Shown piece by piece: positions 42,304-56,700 of a stretch of DNA of 64,000 bases; positions within the stretch are counted from its first letter, which is position 1; each line of letters opens with the position of its first letter. This stretch comes from Metellina segmentata. Lineage: Eukaryota; Arthropoda; Arachnida; Araneae; Tetragnathidae. The notes under the pieces were generated by a model, which ran no database searches, was not told the origin of the DNA, and saw only the letters and a program-made list of their open reading frames with translations. Position numbers and translations under genes: made by a program. The stretch covers positions 17,358,458 through 17,422,457 of the forward strand of contig OX375875.1 in NCBI GenBank assembly GCA_947359465.1, read 5' to 3'.

Positions 42304-43994
42304 TAATCTCAGTCTTAATCTAAGTGTTCTAATGGAATCTTTGAGTTATTACTCTAAGTGTTTATGATGGAAAACGCAGATCTAAGGTTGATTGGTTAGG
42401 GTTTTATAACACAAGGACTAGTTCTACCCAATAAAAACAGTCAACGTGATAATAAACAGTTCTCTAAAATTCATATATGCACAATATGAACAGGGCTAAA
42501 TGGGCCAAAGCCCCAGCTTTTGGGGGTGGCAATTTTACTTGCACTCAAATCAGTTTGACAGCTAGAGAGACCAATCGCCCCTCTCCCGTATATTTTTTTT
42601 TATGAAGAGGGGCGCATTATCGTTATTAGCCCACAGGAGCCAAATATCTTAAGATGGTATCTTATGAATTGAAAGTTAATTAAAAAGGATAAAAACTAAA
42701 TTTAAGAATGAAATGTTTCCTTCCCCCCCAAAAAAATATTTTATTGCTAAAAACCTTAAAATATCAAAAGCTATGCAGTTTTTATCACCCACATACTGTG
42801 GAGAAGCAAAGTGCCCAGTGATATGTGGAGTAATAAATAAATCATCAAAGATTTAAAAACATTTATTCATTAAAAGCTGTAACTATTTACAGAAAAGAAA
42901 CAGATTGAAAAACCAGAGACACATCTCTGTCCAATGTATGACAAAAATTATGCTCTGAAAGAAAGGAACTTTCACTTTTATAGTTCTTGTATCTCTAGAA
43001 ATTAGCATAAATATCTTAATAGAAAGATCTCCATGAACAAAATCGTAATACTGCATTAAGTAGATGATTGGCCATAATATTATGACCACACCATTTATAG
43101 GTATGAATTCATACTGTGGCCAATTTCAAAAGTGTGGCCACTCTAATTGTTTGTTTACATAATCATAACCATACAAGGAGGTGCAAACATGTGAAGATGG
43201 ATCTAATAAACAGGTTATCTTTAACAGCTTTAAAGGGTCACTCATGACGAATAAAAGCTAATATTTCCGCTAAAAGCAATGCCAAAGATGGGGTGTCTCC
43301 ATTATAGTTGATAATTGAAACTGATATGAAATGTAATTGAATGATTAGTTACAAGAGTGGTAAAACATCCGAGAATTGTAAAACAATGAAAAGCAATAAG
43401 TGCAGAGGATGACCCAACAAGTCTGCTAAAAGAGGTGATGAGTAATGAAAAAATTGAAGTTGTAAAAACGTTTAAGTTAAGGGGCAAGAAGTTCAAATAT
43501 AACAAGGTAAGAGGTTGATGGCACAATAGATGTTTCCCCCAATAAAAGATGTCGATGTGTACCTATCTATCAAATGGCCAATGTGAAGATGAGTCATTAA
43601 AACATTCATTTTTCCAATACATCCCAACAAAATTGTCTTGATGGTAGGAGTGAAATTGTGGGATGTATAGTTTGTTTGTTCACTCCTAGATTTCATAAGA
43701 AAATTCTTGCAACATTGTACACAAAAAATGTGTAGCAAAACATGGTAACTTTACTAGCTACTAGAAAACAGGCATCCCAGTTAATGAACAGGTTTTCAAA
43801 ATCCTTTCATCCTCAGTTAAAACAGTTGACTGAGTTTCCACAGTCTGATGTAGGTGACGAGACCAAAGAATGGACACTTGTCAACCTGCATCAGTCGTGA
43901 AGAGGACTAGACGGACACCTCAACATTTAAGCCCAGCAAAAAACTTAAAAAAAAAAAAAAAAAACTGCAGTTTTTTGACTGGTTGTCATGATGA
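42304..43994. other. AT-rich intergenic sequence, nothing recognised
   Basis: No domain-bearing frame. Contains a poly-A run at 43950-43967. Confidence 0.4.
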
Positions 43995-44228
43995 TGAATG
44001 ACTAGTGGCGGGATGAGCAAACACGTTATTTTTGAATTCAAAAATGAATTATGTGATAATAATGTCATCCTGGAGCTACACAACTGCCTATTGACAACGA
44101 CACGCGATCAATCCATTAAGGAAAAGATCCAAGGACAACGCCTCGTAATTTTGAATCACGATCAGCTGATGGGAATCAAACCCGGGACCAAGGATCTGGA
44201 GTGCAGTGTGCTATCCATTAGGCCGTAA
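43995..44228 (-). mobile_element. SINE with a third tRNA-like head (type D)
   Basis: Minus strand: CTTACGGCCTAATGGATAGC begins the head, with box B GGGTTTGATTCCC, then CATCAGCTGATCGTGATTCA runs into the shared body (CCTTGGATCTTTTCC) and 3' end. Compared with heads A and B this copy replaces the whole 5' half and keeps only about 150 bases of the body. Diverged, with no clear duplication. Confidence 0.7.
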
Positions 44229-46409
44229 GAGACATATACAAGAGTGGTGAATTAATGTAGTGTTTGCTTTTTCTCTGTTTTGGACTTGTGCTTTTTTCAC
44301 TAGGAATGCATTGAAAATGGTTTAAATTTTGTTTGGAGGGATTTAATACTTTTACAAAATAAGCAACCAGGTGATGTATTGCATATTATAAAAACCTATC
44401 ACACATTATTTGTATATTATTGGTATGTGATAGGAATTTCCTGTCTTTACATTTGAATTTAGCATTGAAAATAGTCTGAAAATGTTAACATCTCATACAA
44501 CATATTCATTACAGATTAGTTTAATAATTCCAAGATATATGCAAATTATTAATTTTGTTGGGAGTTAATATAAGACTAAATTCAGATATTTGTTATAGAA
44601 ATGCAATATATACGTTGAAATAAATATTTTAATTGAAGGTTGGCCAGCAGTACCTAATTCCATGGTTAAATTTTATGGTGGGACTGAAAAATGAAATAAA
44701 CTACTGCAATAATTGCTGTTTTTTTACTATGGAAAATTTTCACTTTTTTAAAAGAATTTATTTAAGATATATATATATATATATATTAATTTTAATTAAA
44801 CAAATTAGTAGATAATTGTTTCATTAAATCTGCATTTTTTATTAAAACAAAACTTTAACTTCAAACTTTATGCTTCCTTTAAATAAACTGCAATTTTTAT
44901 AAAGGAAAAATGCCTTTATAAAAACTGCAACACTAATGAAGGAAACCATTATTCCTTAAAAACCTCTGCATTTTCTCTGTGTAAAATCTGCACATATCTA
45001 ACTGCCTTCAAAAAAACCTGCATTCACCTTCAAAATAGATCTTTTTGTGAAGGAAAGATGCTGATTTTTTTTGATGGGAGTCTTTAAAGTTGCAGAAGTT
45101 TTTATTTTTTATTCAGTGTGTAAACTGTTGAAGTTTATTGAAAAGAAAACTTATTATTTAAACTGCAATTGGAATAACAGATTATCTTTAATTAGTACTA
45201 TACCTTGCTCTAATTAAAACCAAATGATTGGATTCTAGGAATATATCTACTCTTTCCAGCAGGGTGTGTTGATTTAAAGTAGCTTGATTTAATATTAGTG
45301 ATTTTTATAAAAAAAAATCATTAATTGAAATAGAAAAAAATTCAGTTTTCCTTCTGAATTATGTTTAATAATATTGAAAATGAAACAACTATGAAGAAGA
45401 TGAATGCTACTTTATTGAAATAAGTATTTTATTCAGCCCAAAATCATCCTCCCCCTTGAAGACACTAAACCTTTTTTGAATGGGATCATAATTATAATTA
45501 CAGACAACTATGTATTTCCCTCTTGGGCCATTGACCAACAGGCATCACTCACAAGCCTGTTCATCAACGTGGGGTTTCTTTTAAACATTTCATGTGACTA
45601 AATTGCATATGGTCAATTTTGAATCGTTTTTTCCCCCACGATAGGTGAATATGATCAAAATATATTCACTCAGATTATTAAAAAAATGGCAGCTTTTATT
45701 CTTTATTAAGATGTGCTAGTTATTTATGTAGTATTGTAGTGTGTTCCTAAAAACACTTCCAACATTTAAATTTTTTGGTGGTTAATTTTAATTTTATTCT
45801 TCGATTCCTTGGAATTCTTTACACAACTAGTATAACTACTCCAATTGTATTAAAATTTGTAAAGTAAAAGTTAATCCACTCACCTGGTAATTAAGTGAGT
45901 ACGCTGAGAAAATAGATAATGGATTGAAGCAGAAAGTTATTCGAGTGATTATGACCACTGCAGGGATGCAATTTTTTATTGCAAGCTCAAAATTTCACTG
46001 AATTAACCTGTTCTGGGGATGGTATTTTTTGAAAATTTGAAAAATAGACATATTATATTTCAAATTTATGTATTTTAATGTCTCATTTTTTACTGTTTAC
46101 AAATGCCAATTTTTTCACAAATAACTTATTTTTGCAAGCTAAATATTAATAAGTAGGAATGTTTTCATGATGGAAGTTTCTTGGTGACATGATCTCTCAC
46201 ACACAAAAAAAGGCAGGTCTTTAATTAATTATTTTATGTTACAATAATTAAAGGAATTCTATACATTTTATTCATGCATGATAATGCTTTTTTTTATTGC
46301 GAGTGAAGTTTGTTTAAATTAAAGAAAAGTACACTGTAAAAGAAAACTGTTGTTTTTACAGTTAAATACCATAGTTTAAACTGTTTTTTATCTTCGATAA
46401 CTGTGACCT
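44229..46409. other. AT-rich intergenic sequence, nothing recognised
   Basis: Recurrent short blocks such as AAACTGCA and AAGGAAA between 44820 and 45070 hint at an old repeat. (TA)n at 44769-44785. May include the unrecognised 5' part of the hAT relic to the right. Confidence 0.4.
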
Positions 46410-47084
46410 TTCATAAAGAGACCCATTAGAAGATAGAATAATTCACTATTTCCCAAATTTAGATATAAAATTTTTTGATTAGGTTCGTAATCCCATTTGT
46501 GATAACAAATACTTCTGTATTTGAATTAACTTTGAATGAAGAGGAAGAACTAATTTCGCTTTCTAATAATAGATTTAATTTTAAAATATTCGGAAGAATC
46601 AATTAATTCATTTTGGATCAACATAAGATGCAATTATCCCATGATAGCCAAAAAAGCTTTAAAAATATTATTACAATTTTCTACATCTTATTTGTGTGAA
46701 TTCAGATTTTCAGTATAAACCAACATAAAAACGAAAAAATAGATCAAGACTGTCAAATGTAGAAGATGATATGATGAGTAGCATTGTCATTTTTGCGACC
46801 AAATATAAATGAAATTATCAAAAAATATCAATCCCAAATTTCTTATTAAAAGTATTCTTATTATTACCTTGTAACTAATCCCCTAATAAACGTACTTTTG
46901 TTTTTGTAGTATATATTATATTATTTTATTTTTCATTCAAAATTATTATCATAAACTATTTTACACAGTGTATTATAGGTAAGTAAGCAACTTTTAAACT
47001 TATATTTTTCTTTGAGTGCCGCCAAATTTTAAAATCGTTAAAAGTGTGCCGTGACAAAAAAAAAAAAAAGGTTGAGAATCACTG
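46410..47084 (+). mobile_element. hAT (Charlie/Buster-like) 3' end with transposase relic
   Basis: Decayed C-terminal transposase: LTLNEEEELISLSNNRFNF, a region like FW...P.IAKKALKILLQFSTSYLCEF, and LRPNINEIIKKYQSQ, with many stops. It is followed by GTGTGCCGTGACAAAAAAA and GGTTGAGAATCACTG ending at 47084, the typical 3' terminus of this hAT group. The left terminus was not located. Confidence 0.7.
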
Positions 47085-47722
47085 ATATAATGGAAACAAA
47101 TTCTGAAATTTGTATGATTGAATAATTTTATAAAAAAATTTATAATATGGTGTTGGTAGAATCCCAAAACCTTATTTATATAGGTCTACAAACTTCATGT
47201 CCACTGGTTATGGATAAAACTCAAAATAATCTAAAGTACTAGAGAACCAGATGAAAAATCATTGCTTATGCTTGGCAATTGTGATACTGTGTCTAATCTA
47301 TCATGTTATTTACTTTTCTAATTCAAATGTCCCGTATTTTAATCTAAAAACAACAACCCAGCTATATTTCCTAATTAATTATAAATCATATGTATTAATG
47401 TTTAACATAAATAAAATTACTGCACCGATTTGCAAGTCTATGTCCAGCATATTAAAAATACGGGCACAGAATTAACTAAAATCATAAAAATCTGATTTAA
47501 ATAAAAAATATATAATGGTTTAGATCTTTAAAAAAATAATGATTTTTTTCGTTCTCTGCTTTTCATGTTGATAAGTTTTGTTTGTGTGATGTAGGTATTC
47601 TCATCTTATTTCTCACTTATGCATAGGTATTTCAAAATACAACACAGTTTTTAAAAAAATGACTTTATATACTTAATAACACAGGTTTGCTTGAATAAAT
47701 AGGTAAAACATAAGAGAAAGAT
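47085..47722. other. 3' flank of the EEF1E1 gene
   Basis: Expected to hold the 3' UTR of the minus-strand gene. No unambiguous polyadenylation signal stands out. Confidence 0.4.
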
Positions 47723-50700
47723 TTACGTATATATCCTTGTTTTCGAAAAAGAAATCTTTGGATACAAATCATATGCGCAAGCATCATTCTGTACCTGGAA
47801 ATAGAATAAGATGTAATCATTGCAAAACAGTGGTATGGTGTACATAAGTCCTGTAATTATCTGACATTTTTTGAATAGTATTAATTAAAATTGGATTAGT
47901 GATTAAAATAAATTGTACCTTGGTAGGAAATCTCCATTTCGAAAGTGTCTCAGAACAGCTGATTTAGTAATTACTTTTAACACAGCATACAAAAATAATT
48001 TCCAGTTCACAAAGTATTGCCAGGAGGAGATTGTCATTTTTCAAGATATTTATTTCATAACTTTCATTACCTTGATGTGATTTGTGGAAATGCTAAAAAC
48101 AAGCGAATTTGAACACTGGTGAGTGTAAGAGAACAGGGCATGGACCCCTTAGCATCATTTTGTAATTCAAATTCAAGGCCCAATTATTACAAATCGTCCC
48201 TGTACTTTTAGGTTTTGTACATGAATTTAAAATTAGTTTTGAAAAGCATACAGCTAAAAATAATTACAGTAAGGCAGTTTTCCATAGTTCAAAAATAGTT
48301 AAAGTGTATTTTTTTAAATCTTGATTCGCAATTTTAGAGCATTATTATGGAACTTAGTCAGATGTTTACAGCTGATACACAAGTTTAGTTACTTTCATTT
48401 AATATTGGTATTCAAAAATATCTATAACATTTGTTTCATACCTGTCTAAACCACCTTGATAAATTAACATACAATTCTTTATCTTGGAATGTCAGTTTCG
48501 ACTAGAGGGAAAATGAGAGAATAATTAAATGTTACACATATGCTAATATTTTCCAAAATACATGTATTTCAATATAAATCAAAATACACATTCAATATAA
48601 TTCAAAATAAACATACTTGGATTATAAATCACAAATACATAAATCCATCTATATATACCAGGTCTGTTCGGAATGTATCCAGTCAAGTAAAATAAAACAC
48701 GGTACACTGCATTTAAGACTTTTGGCAGTTGGCCTCCTTTTTAAGGTTCCTTAAAAACAAGTCTGGAATATCAGGACTACTTGTAAGGCCTACGGAACCC
48801 TATTCAAACATTTACTGAACATATTGTTGAACCCTACAGGTCAATGCTGAATCAATTTTCAAGCTTGTTTATAAATTCACGATAATTTAACAATTTAAAG
48901 TGCAATATATAAATAGCTGAATTAGTGAAATAAACTAAAATGAAAAATTAGGCCAGTGGTAACCCTGCTGGATGTACAACATTAGGTTACAGCATATTGA
49001 AACATTAAAATTTTTTATTTCGTGCTAGCAAAAAAGCATGATTTGGATAACATTGATGTTCTGCCACTCAGAACTCGTGTAATTGCAGAGCTTTTGGAGC
49101 CTCTGGGTTCCTTCCTTCAAATGTGCTCCAATGAGCATGTAATGGCTCTTGTTTTTTTTGTAAGATCCAGTTGCAAAGAAAACTGGTAACAGAAACTAAT
49201 CTGTAGATTGGAAGTTAAGGTTTATTTACAGGATAGATGTAAAAGGAGTAATTAAGAATTAATTAAAACATAAACTAGTATTCAAGCACAGTATCCCTGC
49301 ACATAAGATTTTTGCCTTGTCTACTCTTAGAAAAGCCCCCCCCCCCAGTTTTTCACTGGGGTTGCACACAAACTGCTACCTGACGATCTTTTAAAGTTCT
49401 TTGCAATCGAATCATCAGGGGTAAAAACAGTCAAAATGTAAAAAAGAGGAAAATATATGCATTATTTTGAACTACAAAAATAGCTGAATAAGAATAATAT
49501 ATTGCGTACAGAACAGTGGTACAGCCATAAATCTTTTCACGGTTAACCCATAACCTCCCATGGCTGTACCACTAGTACAGAATATGTGTTTATGACAAGC
49601 ATGTATTTTTATAATTCAAAAGCACTTTATTCAATTTCTCTCTCTTTTCCATCTTTAAAAACATACTCTTTATAGTTAAGTTAGGATATTCACACTTTAC
49701 TTATTTTTTTTTTTACATTTATTCTTTGGTTGTAATTCCATATTATTTAATTCTAATGAAAAACTGTAGAAAAAGCAGAACTTCTCAGCAGAGAAACAAA
49801 ATTGTAAATCTTTGTAAATACAGAAGATTTTCACCCCTGAATCATACAGTTGACCCAATGCAAAAATTATTTTATTCAGAAACTATTTTCAATTTCTAAA
49901 AAAGTAAAGAACTACTCACATATATTTGGTGGAGGCAAAGAAAGAGTAAAAGATCTGCAATAGTAAGTCCATTCCCCACAAAATACACTTTATCTACCAA
50001 GAATGCATTTAATTCCTGAAAAAAAAAATCAATTTCTCAAATTAGCACAAATACGGTACAATAGCGCCTATGAAGTTAAATGATTGTTCTGATAATAAAA
50101 TTAGTTGGTGGGGAAGGGGTTTTAGCTATTCTATGTTATGAACATTTTTAAGTCTTAAAATAGAGGCAACAAAAATTCTGTACACAAAGAAAAAACAAAC
50201 TCTTAAAACTGGAGTAACCAGTGTAACAGATTTTAAACATTAAAATAGGGACCTTTTTTTAAAAAAGCCAATTAAACTTCAGAGACAGACTTTATAATCT
50301 ACTCAATACAATTCTTCACATCAAAATTAACAAAATAATCAGCTTTTAGATTTTTGAACACCAGAGAAAAGTTGCAAAACAAATTGTGAATTCAACACAT
50401 GTATCAACACACAAATATTACTGTGCACAACTGTAAAGTAAACATGCAAAAGGGAATAACTTTCAAGAGAACTAATATGAATCTCAAGGTAGGAGAGATA
50501 CAGTATTGGATATTATCTATTTAACTTTAGTCCCAGAACTTCGTGTACAAACTTGAAAGGGAGGTAGAGAACATTGTTAGGAACCATAACTACATAGGAA
50601 AGCATGGGTGGAAATCGATAGGTGGTGCTGTACGCATGCTCTCAAGGTCGGCATGCATGGCTTCCTCGTTATAGATGCCGACTGCATGCAATCAACATGA

Positions 50701-53700
50701 ATCGTTTCACTAACGGCCAGTCGACGGACATCCATTTCATCTACAGCCTAGCCGACGGAAATGGACGTGTTGCTGTTCGGTTGTATCGGGAAAGATATCC
50801 AACGAGGCGCCAACCAAATCATCGAGTGTTCGCTTGGGTACTTTGCGGATTGTGGATCCTTCACAGCCACGATGCAGGATACTTGGCGGCCGCGAACAGC
50901 ACGAACACCCATATTCGAAGAGGGTCTGTTGCATGCTGTGGACTGAAATCCCGGTACCAGTGTACAGGCACTTGCCGCTGCCACCAGAACGTCTCGGACA
51001 ACTGTCCATTGACTAGTGCAGGGCGAAGCCCTACATCTCTTTCATCTTTAGAGAGTTCCAGTTATTGCAGCCTGATGATCCTCCTTGATATATTGTGTTT
51101 TCAGTGGTTTCTACACCAAAGTGCGGACGACACGCAATTTTCCAGTTCTGTTATGTTCAATGATGAAGCAACCTTTTTACAAGAGGTGTTCAATACGCAC
51201 ATGTGGGCCTTAGACAACCGACATGGAACAAGACCACAAGCCGCACAACACTTCACTGTTAATGTGTGGGGGACAGTTTAGTCGGGCCATACATCTTTCA
51301 CCTTGACTGGATGCTCGCAAGTATCTCGTCTTTCTTCAAGAGGTGCTTCCAGAACTGCTTAACGATCTCCCTGCACATTTTATCTATCTATTTGTGCTAT
51401 CTCAATAAGCAAGGTGTATACCTGACCATTGGGAAACAATTGGATTGGGCGTGGCGGTCCCGTAACTTGGCCTTCCAGATCACTCGATTTATCTCCTCTT
51501 GATTATTTTCCCTGGGGTGCCATGAAGAACATTGTGTATGACATGCCCGTAAATTCTGAAATGAACCTGGTGGCACAAATCTCCATCACTGCTGCTACGA
51601 TCAACAAATGCCAGGTACCTTAAAAAATGCTTGCCCGTCCATGTCGAGTAGGTGTCATGCGTGCATCCATTACAATGGGTGCAATTTCGAACACCTTCTG
51701 TGATGCTTGTAAGTCATACATTGTACTATTTGGTTGTGTTTTAAGCTACATTCTGGGTTGTGGCCTTATTGTGTCTCTTTATCACATGAGGGTGACATTT
51801 CCGCCCAAGCTTTCCTGTGTAATTATCGTTCCTAACAATGTTCTCTACCTCCCCTCCAAGTTAGTACATGAAGTTCCGGGATACCCTGTATAGACAATAT
51901 CCAATACAGTACCCAGCCCCCCCCCCTGCCATTGGAAATAAAAAATTAAAAAACAAAAAAATATCTCCTACTGCGAGACTCTTTTCATATTTTACTACTA
52001 TACTTGGCAAAAAATACATTTTTTGTACTCTGACAAATGGCAACATGTAGATAAATAATACAAAAACAACCACTACAATTTTAATTCACCAGTTTAAAAA
52101 TGCTTCCTGTATATATACCAGATGAGGTCACTTGTTTTTTTTAAATAGGATTTTAGCAGATAGAAAACAAAAATTCCAAATTGATACAGTACACTTGATT
52201 GCAATTAGAGATGAAATACCTAACTATGATGAACTACATTCTAAGATAGCCCTGATAAAATCTCCATTTTCCATCTGGTGCATTGCTTCACATTGAAAAA
52301 TAACTTCCATAAGATTAAAATTAAATATATAAATTAGTTATCATTTGCTTTTAATTATATTTTTCTCTCTTACCTTTTGAACTTGTGACAATTATGCGGA
52401 ATTGGATGGCTAAAATTCGAGAACTGAAGATGTTGCAAAATGACGTAGTCAGGTACTTTTGTGTGTGTGTTGTGTCCAATAAAAGCATTTCTTTAACAAA
52501 TATCGCTCCAATACACTTTCCCCACTGTTGGTGATGATTGTAAAACTGGGTTAATGTCATGGAACCTTTCAAAAACTTTATCCTAATTAATTGTTCAAAG
52601 TAAGAACTGTGCTAATTATTTTTTGGATACACAATGCCATAGTTGACAGGAAGGTTGGCAGCATTGCTTCTAAGTTGTCAAAACAAAATATAAATAATTT
52701 AACTCAGAGCATGGCTCCCATGTCATCTGGTGTATGTATTGATTTAGCAAGGTTGGTTGATTTGGGGTTTTATGATAGAGCAAGGGCCATATTTGACCAC
52801 GCTGTGCCAAATACAAGACAATTTCAAGTAAAAAATATTGTAAGAGTATTTTTTTAAATCAACGTCACACAAAAGCAAGGCAACAGGCTATTGCCGACGG
52901 TCCTGGATTAGTCCCCAAGGGAAAGATCTGTGAACAACACATCATTTTGAACCAGTCAGATGACGAGGTCACACCTGAGCTGGCACCCCACTCTCGAAAC
53001 TCACACCACACCAATGTAAAGGACATTTGAGACCACAATAGATTTAATGTGCACCAAGCCCTCTTACTTCTTTACGAACTCGTAATCCTCCAGTTGCTAG
53101 TCGGTCACTCTTCTGACTGAGGTACCGTGGCCCTATGTCGTGAAAGGGGAAAAGATGGACAAGAGAAAAGTGGGCACACCCACTGTGCTAAAACAGACCC
53201 GAGGATCTCTAAGAAAAAAATGATTGAGTAAACTTTTTGATCATGTTCAGATGTAGACTTGGTCAAGCAGCTGGTATGGGCCTTGAGATATAAAAATAAC
53301 CAAAGGGTCCTATAATACTAGGAGTGAGATATTGTTGAAACTAAATGAGTTAAATCTTGCTTTATGTTAGAAATTTTGTAAATTTTCATTTGACAATAAT
53401 AACACATTTGTTTAGAAATAAATATGAAAGAATTAAACAAGGAAAATTGACTCTAATGTTGTCAGGATCAAATGTTATATAGCAAATTTAGTGATGTCAC
53501 TTACTTTCAGCATTTCTTGATTCTCATGGTGATTCAGATTTAACAGGCAGTACTCTAACCATTGGTAGACACTGGCTTGATCTTCCTTTGTATCACCTAA
53601 ATGAGACATTTTAATTAGTTGGCTTAGAAGGGTAACAGTTGTAGTTTTTCATACAATTCACACACATTTGCCACTTTTAAATCAATAAATAAACTAGTGT

Positions 53701-56700
53701 TTCACTGATTAGTAGATAACTACATAAGAAAAGCTCTAGAACTAAAGGTGAAAATTACGAAATTTTTAAGTGGCCAGTGGTCATTGAACTTGTTTCATTC
53801 CGCGGCCAGTTCTAAAAAAAACCCCACGAAGACCATTGTGAGGCATGACTTATGACTTGTTGAAGGGGTGACTCCGAAGAGTGCCAGCACAGCGACTGAT
53901 AGTCTATTGTACTGAGACACCTGCTGATCCACTAAGACCTGATTGCAAAATAAATTTAAGCAAATACCTGATTGGAATGTTTGACAGTTCCCAGAGTTCG
54001 GTACAGTGGTATCCCATATATTAAAAATGTTGTGCAGGGAAATGGTCGCTCACATAGAACGTGTATAGAGCTCTCCTCTACCTAATGGGTCATCCATAAC
54101 ACCTATTATGTTGAGGTGTCTATTCAGGGTACAGTGGCCAGTTAGAAGGCCAATAGCAGGGTTAGTAGTGTCCATGATAAAATATAGGATTTTGTTACAA
54201 AAAATATAGGACAATAACAGATAACTACTATACTGTAACTAACATATTAACGGCAATACACACATTTCTTTAGGCTCTATGTCATGCAACGCGTGCCAGG
54301 GCCCCATTTTCACCTTGATATGCTCCATCCCGAGAATAATACATCCATGATTTCATATTATTGAGAGCAGGTGTATCACAAAAATGTACTGTAATTACAA
54401 GTAATCATTTAACATTTTAAATAAATGTCAAAAATGTCTTTATTTCTATTACTAGTTAATTTTTGTTGCAAAGAAAGAAAATTTTAAATTTACAAAACAC
54501 ACCACAACAGCCAACTTACCCAAAGGGAAAGATAGTATTATTTTTCGATTAGGACAAAAGGCACCTGAAGCAGTGCCATGAGATGTTTCTGAACCATCCT
54601 GTGTACCAAATTTCATCAACTCCCCAGATCAGACTGGAGACAAATCTCTATTCCTCTCTGGTTGGAAAGATGTTAAATTTGGCTTGAAAGCCAAATTACT
54701 TTGACATCCAATCAGATCTCATTAATAGATAGGGATGTTCTTTTATCTACAAGTCAATATTTTTGAACATAGGCATTTCATAGGACGATTTCCATAGTAC
54801 CATGAGTTTGAGGCGTTGTGAACACGAAATTGCCTCTAGTTCCACTTGTGTATGCAGTGGTAGGAGTCCTAGATTACGTGAGGGAGTGGTTCTCTTCCAC
54901 CAAGCAATGGCCCCATAGGATATCCTCAGAACAATAATTCTAGTGTATATGCAATGTACCCTTTTCATTGTTAGATCCCAGTTATTACCTATGGCACCCA
55001 TCTACTAGCCCAAAACACTCTTTTGGCCTTGCTTGGGCAGTATTGGAGATGTAAGCTCCATGTCAAAGTCTTATCAAAGATAACTCCTAGATATTTAACC
55101 TCATCTGAGTATGCAAGTGGTGTTCCAAGGAATTTCATCAAGTGCATATCTCGTAACCTTTTGAGGTCCGTTATTGTGTTTTGGAACTTCCCTCTTATGA
55201 CCTGTTTTATATCAACAGCATAACTCAGACACAGTACAGGCCCAAGAAGCGAGTCCTGTTTAGGAGCTCGTCAACCACTAGCCACCCCAGTAAGGGTGAC
55301 AACACACCACCCTGTGGGCAGCCTTTACAGTTCCCCACAGTGAGCGTGTCTCCCAGTAAGGAAACCTAAGCCATCCTAGTCTCAAGCATGTTTTTAATCC
55401 AGGCGCAAATAAATGAATTAACATTTTGTCTGATGTGGGCATCAATGATTACATTTATTGGAAACTGTGTGGCATAGAATGCAGCTACACTAATGATAGC
55501 GAGTCACCTGACAAGAAAGTCATAGTGAATCAACAATAAAAAACAAACCAAGTTAATTTTCCCTTGAAATCAATCTCAAGTTAAGCTGATAAACATAGCC
55601 CTGCAAACTTATTTTGTTCACCACAAAACGAATTAACAATTTTATGGTGTTTCCAGGAGCTTCGATTGTATAAGACTTGAAAACAAATTCATCATTTATC
55701 CTCAACTATTTAAACTGAGATCGGGTAGTCAAAACGTTTTGGAGCTAAATTTTACATGCTAGTACTTAGCATGCTACAAGTGGGTTAGTTGATTTTATGG
55801 TATTTATTTGGCCAAGCTGCACCGAACACGTCAGGTAATTGTGAAAAGAAAGGACGGAGAGGTGAAAGATCACTTCGGCATCCTGGATCGCAACCCACAT
55901 GTTTACCAAAGGCAGTACACCCCATGCGAAAAGAATAGATCACTAGGGTACCTAACAGAATGGTTTTATGGCAAAAGGGTCATATTTGGCTATGCTCTGC
56001 CGGATCAGACAAAACAGAGACAGAATATCACCTAATAATTTTTGCACAGATAAATCATACCCTGAACAGGAATCAAACCTGTGCCTACGGTTAACAAGTG
56101 CATTGGGCATATCTACTGAATCACAACAGCCCTCAGGTTCGTGAAAACCCTACCTAAAGATGTGCCAATTAGGAAAGGCGGCTATTTAGGATCTGAACTA
56201 AGAATATTTCAAGTCTTGGTATCAAAATCAATATTCACACAGGGTTGTTAAGACCATAAAGGTTTTCAGCATGATGTAAGCTATAGGTGAAACTAATTTT
56301 AGTTCCATTGCCAATGCAATATTTCAGGCTTAAGTGTAAACTATCTTTTTATTATAAAATATATCAAGGTCTTACCAATGAATCCTTTACGAGATGACAG
56401 TTTGCCAACATATAATGCAGCAGGAATAAAGCAATTCAATTCTTGTCCATCTTTGGTTTTTAAATTGATTTCTTTCTAGAATGTTAATACACAAAAGAAA
56501 TTAGAAAATTTGATAGAAGTTTTACTCTTGTGTAACATCATAAAATGGTAAAAATATATAATAATTTGCAATAGATACAGCCCTGAGTATTTGTTCCTTC
56601 ACTTACAAGACAATTATATATTAGTCAAAAAGATTTTTGTTATTCTGAAACACTCGTTCTATTTTTCATTCAAAAGTCGAACTTGAGGGAAAAGTAGTTT

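Noticed and set aside
48657..48845. Possible transposon end beginning CCAGGTCTGTTCGGAATG
   Set aside because: Resembles mariner-type termini, but no partner end or coding trace was found.
49514..49574. Short hairpin (GTGGTACAGCCAT with its complement)
   Set aside because: A 13-14-bp stem in AT-rich intron sequence is weak on its own, with no sign of copies or processing.
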